The notes under the pieces were generated by a model. The model saw only the letters and a program-made list of their open reading frames with translations. It did not search any database and was not told the origin of the DNA. A DNA stretch of 13,661 nucleotides from Omnitrophica bacterium RIFCSPLOWO2_01_FULL_45_10b. Lineage in GTDB: Bacteria > Omnitrophota > Omnitrophia > Omnitrophales > Danuiimicrobiaceae. The stretch lies in contig MHFM01000042.1 in the NCBI GenBank assembly GCA_001804205.1, positions 28,003 through 41,663 on the forward strand, read 5' to 3'. Both the position numbers and the translations under genes were made by a program. Below are positions 1 to 7,503 of the stretch, piece by piece. Each line of letters begins with the position of its first letter. Within the stretch, counting starts at the first letter, position 1.

Positions 1-815
1 TGAAACAAGCGGCTTCCGAATATCGTTTTGAGGACGCTCAATTTTTTAAGGAACAGATCGAAGCCTTAAGCTGGTTTCGTAAGAAACGCTTTGATTTTAA
101 ACACCCCGAAGGCGGAATTGGGCTTAGAGCGACGATGGAATTAAAACGAACCCTTCAACTGAGCCGTTTGCCTGAAAAAATCGTTTGTTTCGATGTTTCC
201 AATATCCAAGGGGAGGAAGCCGTTGCCTCAAAAGTTTGTTTTTATCGTGAGCTTGCTCATAAACTTGAGTACCGAAGGTATAAAATCAAAACGGTTTCCG
301 GAATCAACGATTATGCCATGATTCAGGAAGCGCTGAGGCGGATGATGAGGGGAGTGAAAGAAGGGAAGGAAGCGGCGATGCCGGATCTCATTGTCATTGA
401 CGGAGGCCGTGGGCATTTAAATACGGCACTCAAAGTAGTGGAATCGGAACAGTGCGGAGAAGTTGAGGTCGTTTCGATTGCCAAACGATTTGAATTTATT
501 TATTCTCCTAAGCTTAAAGAGCCCGTGGTTTTTCCTTTAGCTTCAAGTGCCCTTCGGCTGCTTCAGAAAATCAGAGATGAAGCACACCGCTTTGCGATTA
601 CTTATCACCGCTCACTTAAGGAAAAGAAATTAACGAAGTCTATTCTGGATGAAATCAAAGGAGTCGGCGAGAAAAGAAAACGCCTTTTGCTGAAGTCATT
701 TGCTTCACTTGATGAGTTGCGCGACACGCCGCTTGAAGTTTTGGCCCGAATGGAAGGAATGACCCGCCCCGCCGCAGAGTGCGTTCTTAAATTTTTAAAG
801 GAAAGAACCGTGTAA
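1..815 (+). CDS. uvrC: UvrC, excinuclease ABC subunit C (5'-truncated by window edge)
   Basis: UvrC makes both incisions around bulky DNA lesions in nucleotide excision repair, acting with UvrA and UvrB. The open frame runs in from the left edge (first full codon at base 3), so the N-terminal GIY-YIG domain is outside the window. Visible in order: a UVR motif (bases 3 to about 75, AASEYRFEDAQFFKEQIEAL) that contacts UvrB; the RNase H-like 5'-incision domain with CFDVSNIQG (candidate catalytic Asp at 192-194), VIDGGRGHLN (Asp at 399-401) and DEAHRFAITYHR (His at 585-587); and a C-terminal helix-hairpin-helix DNA-binding pair (IKGVGEKRKRLLLKSF and LARMEGMTRPAAECVL). The ATG at 135 is an internal Met in the conserved domain, not the start. 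The stop is TAA at 813-815. No frameshift or missing key residue is visible in this half. Confidence 0.96.
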   Translation, partial: KQAASEYRFEDAQFFKEQIEALSWFRKKRFDFKHPEGGIGLRATMELKRTLQLSRLPEKIVCFDVSNIQGEEAVASKVCFYRELAHKLEYRRYKIKTVSGINDYAMIQEALRRMMRGVKEGKEAAMPDLIVIDGGRGHLNTALKVVESEQCGEVEVVSIAKRFEFIYSPKLKEPVVFPLASSALRLLQKIRDEAHRFAITYHRSLKEKKLTKSILDEIKGVGEKRKRLLLKSFASLDELRDTPLEVLARMEGMTRPAAECVLKFLKERTV

Positions 816-825
816 TTGATTTTTA

Positions 826-860
826 CAGGCTGCCCTTATGGAGCGCGCCTGCTATTTTTT
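826..860 (+). terminator. weak candidate intrinsic terminator after uvrC
   Basis: Eleven bases after the uvrC stop, CAGGC (826-830) can pair with GCCTG (847-851), followed three bases later by six Ts (855-860). The stem is only 5 bp with a 16-base loop that may pair further (CC with GG). The position between uvrC and the prfB promoter supports the call, but the stem is short. Confidence 0.4.
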
Positions 861-866
861 AACGGT

Positions 867-895
867 TTGACAGGATTATTTATTATTGTTAAACT
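867..895 (+). promoter_or_regulatory. sigma70-type promoter for prfB-secA
   Basis: A perfect -35 box TTGACA (867-872) is followed by a 17-base spacer and the -10 box TAAACT (890-895, four of six consensus). A TG at 887-888 one base before the -10 gives an extended -10. Transcription would start near 902, leaving a leader of about 43 bases before the prfB ATG. Confidence 0.7.
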
Positions 896-944
896 ACGCG
901 CTCATCTTAAGTTACATTGTGGTTCCGAACCAAAAGCAGGGTAT

Positions 945-2064
945 ATGCAAGAGAGAATAGAAGTTTTAGCAAAGGCTCTTCAACAAACTGAGGCAAAGCT
1001 TGAAGAGATTAGGGGGTATCTTTGACCTCGACCGCAAAGAGCGCGAGATCAGCGCACTCAATGAAAAAATGTCCCAGCCCAATTTTTGGGACAAACCTAC
1101 CGAAGCGCAAGCGACCGTTGCCCAATTAAAAACGCTTAAGCGCATCATTGATCCCTGGAAAAAAGTTAGTACCGAAGCTCATGAGTTGAAGGAACTTCTT
1201 CATCTTGTCGATCAGGATGAGAGTTCCTTAAAAGAGCTTGAAACCAATTTCAAGAAAGTTCAGAACGAAGTGGAAATGCTCGAATTTCAGAGATTGCTTT
1301 CGGGGCCTCTGGATTCAAACGGTGCTATTGTCAGTATCAATGCGGGTGCCGGCGGGACAGAGTCATGCGATTGGGCGCAAATGCTTTCGCGAATGTATTT
1401 GAGATGGGCGGAACAGCATGGCTTTGCAATCCAAATGGTGGATCTCATTGCGGGTGAAGAAGCAGGAACAAAAAGCACTACTTTTTTCGTTCGCGGCCCT
1501 TATGCCTATGGTTATTTGAAAGCTGAACGGGGCGTCCATAGGCTGGTCCGCATTTCTCCATTCGATGCCAATAAGCGGAGGCACACCTCCTTTGCCTCGG
1601 TGGATGTGGTCGCCGAAGTGGAAGAAGAATTAGATATCGTGATTTCGGAAAGCGACCTTCGGATTGATACGTACCGCGCGGGAGGGGCGGGCGGCCAGCA
1701 TGTCAACAAAACTTCGAGCGCCGTTCGAATGACGCATCTGCCGACAGGCCTTGTGGCGCAATGCCAAAACGAAAGATCCCAGCATCAAAATAAACAGGTA
1801 GCGATGAAAATTTTAAAAGCGCGGCTTTACGAAAAAAGGCGCGAAGAAGAAAATCTAAAACTGAAAACCCAGTATGGAGAGAAAAAAGAAATTGCCTGGG
1901 GTTCGCAAATTCGCTCTTACGTTTTCCATCCGTACACCATGGTCAAAGATCATCGCACAAGTTATGAAACTTCCAATGGACCGGCTGTGATGGACGGAGA
2001 AATTGATCCCTTCATTGAGGCTTATTTGAAATATCAAGCTAAAGAGCAATCCAAGAAGGTGTAA
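945..2064 (+). CDS. prfB: Peptide chain release factor 2 (RF2), expressed by programmed +1 frameshift
   Basis: RF2 recognises UAA and UGA stop codons in the ribosomal A site and triggers peptide release. The gene is in two frames: 945-1022 (26 codons, MQERIEVLAKALQQ to IRGYL), then +1 to 1024-2064 (DLDRKEREIS onward), giving 372 residues against about 365 in E. coli. Key motifs are intact: the stop-codon-reading tripeptide SPF in RISPFDANKRR and the catalytic GGQ loop in RAGGAGGQHVNKTSSAVR. The N-terminal coiled region and the HRTSYETSN segment are typical. The start at ATG 945 is preceded by AGGG (938-941). Read without the shift, translation would end at TGA 1023-1025 after 26 residues, so RF2 abundance can set its own synthesis. 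The stop TAA (2062-2064) shares its last A with the secA ATG. The ATG at 1000 lies in the +1 frame just upstream of the shift site and is not the real start. Confidence 0.97.
1011..1026 (+). promoter_or_regulatory. programmed +1 ribosomal frameshift site of prfB
   Basis: The site reads AGGGGGTATCTTTGAC: an internal Shine-Dalgarno-like AGGGGG (1011-1016), three bases, the slippery Leu codon CTT (1020-1022), in-frame stop TGA (1023-1025) and the unfavourable following C (1026). From knowledge of E. coli prfB, slow RF2 decoding of UGA together with anti-SD pairing shifts peptidyl-tRNA-Leu from CUU to UUU. All elements and their spacing are present here, and the downstream frame encodes the whole of RF2. 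Confidence 0.97.
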
Positions 2065-4709
2065 TGGCCATGAATCTTTTGAGCGGACCCGCAAAAATCA
2101 TCAAGAAGGTATTTGGCTCGCGAAATGAACGCCTGCTTAAGACAATGCAGCCGCTTGTGGGCCAAATTAATTCTTTCGAGCCTCAGGTAAAAGCTCTCTC
2201 AGATGAAGCGCTCCGCGCTAAAACGAGCGAATTCAAAGATCGTCTCGCCAAAGGTACCGCGCTTGATGATTTGCTTCCGGAAGCATTTGCCGTTGTCAGA
2301 GAAGTAGGACGAAGAACAATTAACATGCGCCACTTTGATTCCCAATTAATTGGGGGGATTGCGCTTCACCGCGGGATGATCGCTGAAATGGCCACGGGCG
2401 AAGGAAAAACACTTGTGGCAACGCTCCCGATTTATTTGAACGCACTTGAGGGAAAAGGGGTTCATTTGGTAACGGTTAATGATTATCTTGCCAAACGAGA
2501 CCGAAATTGGATGGGCCCTATTTATGAATTTTTGGGTTTGACGGTAGGCGTAATTCAACACGACATAAAGCCTTTAGACCGGCAGGCGGCTTATCATTCT
2601 GACATCACGTACGGCACCAACAACGAATTTGGGTTTGATTATTTAAGGGATAACATGGTGACGGATATTCATGATCGGGTTCAACGCAAGCTTCATTACG
2701 CCATCGTGGACGAAGTTGATTCTATTTTAGTTGATGAGGCAAGGACACCTTTGATTATTTCGGGCCCGGCGGAAGAGTCTACGGATAAATATTATCAAAT
2801 TGATCGAATTATTCCACGCCTTGAAAAAAACAAAGACTATGAAGTTGATGAAAAAGCCAATACGGTAACGCTTAAAGAAGAAGGCATTGCGCGTTGTGAA
2901 GAACTTTTGGGCGTTCAAAACATTTATGAAAACACTCAGATTGATTTGATCCATCATATCAATCAGGGGCTTCGGGCCCATACGCTTTTTGAACGCGATG
3001 TGGACTATATGGTGAAGGATGGGCAAGTTGTGATTGTGGATGAATTTACGGGCCGCCTGATGCCGGGCCGGCGGTTTTCGGACGGGCTTCATCAAGCGCT
3101 TGAAGCAAAGGAAAAGGTAAAAATTGAGCGCGAGAATCAAACACTTGCCACGGTTACGTTTCAGAATTATTTCAGGATGTATAAAAAACTTGCCGGCATG
3201 ACCGGCACGGCGGCGACAGAAGCTGTGGAATTTGACAAAATTTATAAATTGGACGTTCTCGTTGTCCCTACCAATAAGCCCGTGATCCGGGCCGACGATG
3301 CCGATTGCATTTATCGAACCGAACGCGAAAAATTCAAAGCCGTTGTGGATGAAATTTCCGAATTGCACAAACAGGGAAGGCCCGCTTTGGTCGGTACCAT
3401 TTCGATTGAAAAATCAGAGCAATTAAGCAAGCTGCTTGAAAAGCATGCCCTTCCGCATACGGTTTTAAATGCGAAATATCATGAGCGGGAAGCGGAAATC
3501 ATTGCCCGCGCCGGTCAAGAAAGCGCCATTACGATTGCAACGAATATGGCCGGCCGCGGTACGGATATTGTATTAGGGCCGGGCGTTGCCGAACGCGGCG
3601 GGCTTCATGTTGTTGGAACAGAGCGCCATGAGGCGCGCCGTATTGACAATCAGCTCCGCGGCCGATGCGGCCGTCAAGGTGATAAAGGGTCTTCCAGATT
3701 TTATCTTTCACTTGAAGATGATTTGATGCGGATTTTTGGTTCCGACAAGATATCGGGCCTGATGCAGCGGCTTGGAATGGAAGAAGGGCAAGAAATCCAG
3801 CACCCACTCGTTACGCGTGCCGTGGAAACGGCTCAAAAGCGCGTTGAAGGGCGCAATTTTGAAATCCGAAAACATCTGCTTGAATACGATGATGTCATGA
3901 ACCGCCAGCGTGAGATTATTTATGAGGAGAGAAACCGCGTTCTTGAAAGCACGAATTTGACCGATCACATTTTTGAAATGATTGAAAATGTAGCCGATGA
4001 GTTGATCCTTCTTTATGTGAATCCTGAACTTAGAGAAGAAGAGCGAAATGAAGAAGGCTTTAAGACGGCTTTTCGATCTAAATTCGGGATTGAAGCGAAA
4101 AGTGGCTATTTTACGAAGCAGACTTTTGATGATTGGTGCGAAGAGATTACCGAACAGGTGAAAGCCGCTTATCGCGCTCGCAATGAAAAATTTGGGCCGG
4201 AGCGAATGCATTTTCTGGAGCGATATGTCATGCTTCAGGTGATTGATGCCAAATGGAAGGATCATTTGCGTGCCATTGACGACCTTCGTGAGGGCATATA
4301 CCTTCGCGCCTACGGCCAGCGCGATCCGCTTGTGGAATACAAACAGGAATCTTTCGCCATGTTTGACCAAATGACATCTTCAATCAAAGAAGAAGTCATT
4401 GAATTTTTATTTAAAGTTCAGGCCGTACGCGAAGAAGAAAAAGTAACTACGGCCATGAATCCAAGTCATCAAATATTCCTTCACCCGGAAGCCACGCGCA
4501 TGCCATCCGCGCAAGATACAGGCACGAGGAACATTCTTCCAACGGATAGTGGGTATTCTGATTTTAGGGGAACTAGTTCTCCGCCTGCCAGCATGCGGCC
4601 TCCTCAAGAAGTGCCGCAACCGGTTCGGCGAGATCAGCCTAAAGTGGGCCGAAATGAGCCCTGTCCTTGCGGCAGCGGTAAAAAATATAAAAAATGTCAC
4701 GGCGCGTAA
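2064..4709 (+). CDS. secA: Protein translocase ATPase SecA
   Basis: SecA is the cytosolic/peripheral membrane motor that drives unfolded preproteins through SecYEG using ATP. The 881-residue length is normal for a SecA with a C-terminal tail. Domains in order: NBD1 with Walker A ATGEGKTLVATLP (Lys115) and DEVD Walker B (216-219, VDEVDSILVDEARTPLIISG); preprotein-crosslinking domain; NBD2 with GTISIEKSE, MAGRGTDI and QLRGRCGRQGD; helical wing and scaffold (LEYDDVMNRQREIIYEERNR; AYGQRDPLVEYKQESFAMF); a Pro/Ser-rich linker (about 820-855); and a zinc-binding tail CPCGSGKKYKKCH (Cys867, Cys869, Cys878, His879), which in the family binds SecB and phospholipid. The start ATG 2064 overlaps the prfB TAA (TAATG), with AGAAGG at 2054-2059 upstream. 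ATG 2070 (MNLL) is the alternative and has better spacing. Translation is probably coupled to prfB. Confidence 0.98.
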   Translation: MAMNLLSGPAKIIKKVFGSRNERLLKTMQPLVGQINSFEPQVKALSDEALRAKTSEFKDRLAKGTALDDLLPEAFAVVREVGRRTINMRHFDSQLIGGIALHRGMIAEMATGEGKTLVATLPIYLNALEGKGVHLVTVNDYLAKRDRNWMGPIYEFLGLTVGVIQHDIKPLDRQAAYHSDITYGTNNEFGFDYLRDNMVTDIHDRVQRKLHYAIVDEVDSILVDEARTPLIISGPAEESTDKYYQIDRIIPRLEKNKDYEVDEKANTVTLKEEGIARCEELLGVQNIYENTQIDLIHHINQGLRAHTLFERDVDYMVKDGQVVIVDEFTGRLMPGRRFSDGLHQALEAKEKVKIERENQTLATVTFQNYFRMYKKLAGMTGTAATEAVEFDKIYKLDVLVVPTNKPVIRADDADCIYRTEREKFKAVVDEISELHKQGRPALVGTISIEKSEQLSKLLEKHALPHTVLNAKYHEREAEIIARAGQESAITIATNMAGRGTDIVLGPGVAERGGLHVVGTERHEARRIDNQLRGRCGRQGDKGSSRFYLSLEDDLMRIFGSDKISGLMQRLGMEEGQEIQHPLVTRAVETAQKRVEGRNFEIRKHLLEYDDVMNRQREIIYEERNRVLESTNLTDHIFEMIENVADELILLYVNPELREEERNEEGFKTAFRSKFGIEAKSGYFTKQTFDDWCEEITEQVKAAYRARNEKFGPERMHFLERYVMLQVIDAKWKDHLRAIDDLREGIYLRAYGQRDPLVEYKQESFAMFDQMTSSIKEEVIEFLFKVQAVREEEKVTTAMNPSHQIFLHPEATRMPSAQDTGTRNILPTDSGYSDFRGTSSPPASMRPPQEVPQPVRRDQPKVGRNEPCPCGSGKKYKKCHGA

Positions 4710-4719
4710 CGTTAGTTGC

Positions 4720-4724
4720 AGGAG
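4720..4724 (+). promoter_or_regulatory. Shine-Dalgarno AGGAG separated from lnt by a repeat
   Basis: AGGAG lies 11 bases after secA and has no start codon at normal distance: the lnt ATG is at 4815, beyond the 78-bp palindromic element. Removing 4727-4808 (element plus one TA) would place AGGAG 8 bases before the lnt ATG, an ideal spacing. It therefore looks like the original lnt ribosome binding site. Confidence 0.5.
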
Positions 4725-4726
4725 TA

Positions 4727-4808
4727 TCCGTCATTGCGAGCGAAGCGAAGCAATCTCAGATTATAGATTGCTTCGGCTTCATTGGCACCATTGCCTCGCA
4801 ATGACGTA
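4727..4808. repeat. palindromic CERSEAI-type dispersed repeat (MITE-like)
   Basis: Outer 12-bp arms match perfectly: CGTCATTGCGAG (4729-4740) and CTCGCAATGACG (4795-4806). An inner 11-bp pair is CGAAGCAATCT (4746-4756) with AGATTGCTTCG (4765-4775) around an 8-base loop, so the 78-bp core can fold into a long interrupted hairpin. One reading frame gives HCERSEAISDYRLLRL, the translation commonly met as a dispersed repeat in many unrelated bacterial genomes; this is from memory, not searched. A TA is found just outside each end (4725-4726 and 4807-4808), compatible with a TA target duplication. It fills most of the secA-lnt gap, and the lnt ATG is 9 bases beyond its right arm. No transposase is nearby. 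Confidence 0.85.
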
Positions 4809-4814
4809 GCTGTT

Positions 4815-6335
4815 ATGCTGCTTACGCTTATTTCGGCCTGCCTCCTCATTCTTTGTTTCCCTAAATTTTCATTTTGGCCTATCGCTTGGTTTTCTTTTGT
4901 CCCGATTTTCTTCTCCGTTCGTAAAACGCCGCGCTTAAGCGCGGCGTTTTTTCATTTTTACTTGTTCGGAGTTTTATTTTTTTTCGTTACTTGGGAATGG
5001 CTCAGGCATGTCTCTTATTTCGGCTGGCTAGCGCTTGTTCCGCTTTACGCCTTGTACTTTGGCGCATTCGGAATTCTGACCGCTTGGTTTTGGAACCGCG
5101 GCCGCTTTTTTCTTTCCCTGTTCGCACTTCCTTCGGCTTGGGCTGTCCTTGAATGGATTCGTACTGAAATTCCCGTTTGGGGATTCGGTTGGAATCTTTT
5201 GGCGTATAGCCAATCACCGAATCTTAATATTGCGGGCATTGCGCGCTTTGTCGGTGCCTATGGCGTTTCATGGCTTTTGATGTTCGCCAACCTGACAGTT
5301 TTTTTTCTGATTGATTTTTGGCGCACGCGTAAAAAAAGCGAAGCGCTTGACGCCGTTCTTGCCCTTACAATCTTGGCTTTAATTTTCGGCGGGAATTTTT
5401 TTTACCAAAAAAATAATTCCAAAATACTTGAACCAATTTCGGCCGTGCGCATTGCACTGATTCAAAGCAATATTCCTCAAGAGCATAAATGGGATCCCCG
5501 AAGCAAATCCGCGATCATTGAAACGCATGAGCAATTAAGCCGCCTGGTAACCTTTGGCGATCGCCCGGATTTAATTATTTGGCCCGAAGCCGCTTTCCCC
5601 GGTTACTTTAATAAGGACCCCGAGCGCGCACGCGTTTTGGCACTGGAACGCGAACTTAAAATTCCCATTCTTTTAGGAAGCCCGCATTTTGAATCCTTGG
5701 AAAGTAGCAGGGAGATTTCATACAATAGCGCTTATCTGGTGGATCATCGGTTTGCTAAGGAGGGGCGATACGATAAAATCCGCCTGGTATCTTTTGGTGA
5801 ATATGTGCCGTGGCGTAGGTTCTTCAATCTATTTGGTTTAGAGCGCTTTGCGTACTCTCTTGGCGTGAGTGATTTTGAAGCAGGGAAAGAGGAGAAAGTT
5901 TTTTCGTTGGAGGGTAAAAGCCAGTTTTCTGTTTTGATTTGTTTTGAAGATACATTTCCATTCTTGGCGCGCCGATCCGTGGAACAGGGGGCTCAATTTC
6001 TCGTGGTCATCACGAACGATGCTTGGTTTTCAAAAAGCGCAGCTGCCTACCAACATCTTCAAGCCTCCATTTTCAGAGCGATCGAAAATGGCGTACCCCT
6101 CGTCCGTTCTGCCAATACAGGCGTTTCTGCTTTTATTGACCGGTATGGAAAAGTGCTCGACCGTGTTAAAGATCAAGAGGGGCATGATACGTTTATTATG
6201 GGAGGGCTTGTCCGCTCTATTTCTCCTCCCAGCGAAAAAACATTTTATCGAACCGCTGGCTATCAGTTGCCGATTTACTGTTTGGTTTTTGTTTTATTGA
6301 GTTTTATCCTCATCATCGGAGGGAAAACAAAATGA
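4815..6335 (+). CDS. lnt: Apolipoprotein N-acyltransferase
   Basis: Lnt is an inner-membrane enzyme that transfers an acyl chain from a phospholipid to the N-terminal diacylglyceryl-cysteine of lipoproteins, the last maturation step before Lol export. The product has 506 residues (E. coli 512). The N-terminal third is several hydrophobic segments (LLTLISACLLILCFP; FFHFYLFGVLFFFVTWEWL; WLALVPLYALYFGAF), then a nitrilase-like periplasmic domain with the triad Glu258 (IIWPEAAFPG), Lys321 (YDKIRLVSFGEYVP) and Cys376 (LICFEDTFP). A last TM helix follows (LPIYCLVFVLLSFILIIGG). ATG 4815 is chosen because the frame extends upstream only into the repeat, from a TTG at 4782. No Shine-Dalgarno lies directly before ATG 4815; the only one is across the repeat. 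A terminator-like palindrome lies in codons 37-46 without changing the expected length. The stop overlaps the next gene by 4 bp. Confidence 0.95.
   Translation: MLLTLISACLLILCFPKFSFWPIAWFSFVPIFFSVRKTPRLSAAFFHFYLFGVLFFFVTWEWLRHVSYFGWLALVPLYALYFGAFGILTAWFWNRGRFFLSLFALPSAWAVLEWIRTEIPVWGFGWNLLAYSQSPNLNIAGIARFVGAYGVSWLLMFANLTVFFLIDFWRTRKKSEALDAVLALTILALIFGGNFFYQKNNSKILEPISAVRIALIQSNIPQEHKWDPRSKSAIIETHEQLSRLVTFGDRPDLIIWPEAAFPGYFNKDPERARVLALERELKIPILLGSPHFESLESSREISYNSAYLVDHRFAKEGRYDKIRLVSFGEYVPWRRFFNLFGLERFAYSLGVSDFEAGKEEKVFSLEGKSQFSVLICFEDTFPFLARRSVEQGAQFLVVITNDAWFSKSAAAYQHLQASIFRAIENGVPLVRSANTGVSAFIDRYGKVLDRVKDQEGHDTFIMGGLVRSISPPSEKTFYRTAGYQLPIYCLVFVLLSFILIIGGKTK
4923..4952 (+). terminator. intrinsic-terminator-like perfect palindrome inside lnt
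   Basis: AAAACGCCGCGCTT (4923-4936) is followed directly by its exact reverse complement (4937-4950), a 28-bp perfect palindrome: a 12-bp GC-rich stem with a TTAA loop, ending in six Ts (4947-4952). In form it is a canonical intrinsic terminator, about 110 bases into lnt, encoding KTPRLSAAFF. Translating ribosomes would normally block its folding, so it could act as an attenuator or polarity site when lnt is poorly translated. Function is inferred only. Confidence 0.5.
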
Positions 6336-7447
6336 TTCAAGGATTCGCAGATCTTCAAAGAACGGAAGCTTATGCCAAGCGATTCAGCGATTTCTTTCGC
6401 GCCGGCCATTTCCGCGCCTTCCATGACTTATACCTTTCTTCCGTAGGGCTTGGCACTTATTTAGGTGAGATGGATGAAGAAACAGATCAAAAGTCTTATG
6501 AGGCTGCCAAGGAATGCCTGGCAAGCGGTGCTAATGTTATTGATTCTGCTATTAATTATCGTGCCCAGCGAAGCGAACGCATCATTGGAAAAGCGATTTC
6601 TGATTTGATTCAATCTCAAAAATTGAAACGAGAGGAAATTTTTATCACAACCAAAGGCGGTTTTATTCCGTTTGACGGAACTTATCCTGATGACCCGGTC
6701 AAATATTTTCAAGAAACGTATCTTGAATCCGGAATCTTAACAACAGAAGATGTTATTCAAGGGTGCCATGCCATGACACCTCGATATTTAGAAAATCAGG
6801 TGGAACAAAGTTTGAGAAACTTGGGGCTTGGAACAATTGATCTTTATTACCTTCATAACCCGGAAACTCAGCTTGAAGAAATTTCTGAACAAGAATTTTA
6901 CCTCCGCCTCACCAAAGCCTTTGAACTTTTAGAACAGAAAGTTTCGGAAGGAAAGATCCGATGGTATGGAACAGCGACGTGGAACGGTTATCGGATTTCG
7001 CACGAATCCAAAGGCTATCTTTCTCTTCACCGTGTTCTTGAAGCGGCCATTCAGGCAGGCGGAACAAAACATCACTTTCGAGCGATTCAGTTGCCGTACA
7101 ATCTTGGAATGCCGGAAGCTTTTGTAAATCAAAATCAGTTTTGGGAAGGCAAAGAAGCTATTTCAGCCATTGAATTTGCACGGCGCGCTCATTTGCTTAC
7201 GTTCACAAGCGCTTCTTTGCTCCAAGGCCGTCTTGCAGGGCGTATGCCCGAGAAGGTTCGGTCACTTTTTACAAATTGCTCCTCTCAGGCGGCTTGTGCT
7301 CTTCAGTTTATCCGTTCAACTCCCGGTGTTACGACAGCTCTGGTTGGCATGAAATCACTGGCCCATGTGTCCGAAAATTTGGCGGTGGGCCAAGCTCCTC
7401 CTTTGGCGCCCGAAGCTTTTGTCAATTTGTTTACGGCCAAAGCTTAA
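6332..7447 (+). CDS. Aldo/keto reductase family protein
   Basis: This is an NAD(P)H-dependent TIM-barrel oxidoreductase; the substrate is unknown. The 371 residues are longer than the usual 280-340, with an N-terminal extension of about 35 residues before LSSVGLGTYLGEMDEE. The catalytic tetrad is present: Asp71 and Tyr76 (VIDSAINYR), Lys108 (TTKGGF) and His175 (YYLHNP). The cofactor end is recognisable (RSTPGVTTALVGMKS). An insertion around residues 113-145 (FDGTYPDDPVKYFQETYLE) lengthens the loop after the catalytic Lys, which often shapes the substrate pocket. No C-terminal iron-sulfur cysteine motif is seen. Start ATG 6332 overlaps the lnt TGA (ATGA) and has a strong GGAGGG at 6318-6323, so it is co-transcribed and probably translationally coupled with lnt. 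No link to lipoprotein maturation is known to me. Confidence 0.88.
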   Translation: MIQGFADLQRTEAYAKRFSDFFRAGHFRAFHDLYLSSVGLGTYLGEMDEETDQKSYEAAKECLASGANVIDSAINYRAQRSERIIGKAISDLIQSQKLKREEIFITTKGGFIPFDGTYPDDPVKYFQETYLESGILTTEDVIQGCHAMTPRYLENQVEQSLRNLGLGTIDLYYLHNPETQLEEISEQEFYLRLTKAFELLEQKVSEGKIRWYGTATWNGYRISHESKGYLSLHRVLEAAIQAGGTKHHFRAIQLPYNLGMPEAFVNQNQFWEGKEAISAIEFARRAHLLTFTSASLLQGRLAGRMPEKVRSLFTNCSSQAACALQFIRSTPGVTTALVGMKSLAHVSENLAVGQAPPLAPEAFVNLFTAKA

Positions 7448-7503
7448 TACCTCGTTTTATTGTAAGTTCCTGTACCACAATCACTTAAATCGCCTTTGGC
7501 TCA

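Noticed and set aside
816..1025. Separate 69-residue small gene before prfB
   Set aside because: Only codons from ATG 945 are meaningful; they are the first frame of RF2, joined to the rest by the +1 frameshift. The part from 816 to 944 holds a terminator candidate and promoter.
2727..3368. 213-residue reverse-strand ORF
   Set aside because: It is entirely antisense to conserved secA sequence and shows no recognisable domain. The same holds for the 220-residue reverse ORF at 3708-4370.
4549..4809. Small forward ORF ending in CERSEAISDYRLLRLHWHHC
   Set aside because: It overlaps the secA 3' end in another frame and then reads through the palindromic repeat; the peptide is a translation of the repeat, not a gene.
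4782..4814. TTG start extending lnt into the repeat
   Set aside because: It would add 11 polar residues (MAPLPRNDVAV) before the first membrane segment, from within the repeat, with no ribosome binding site.
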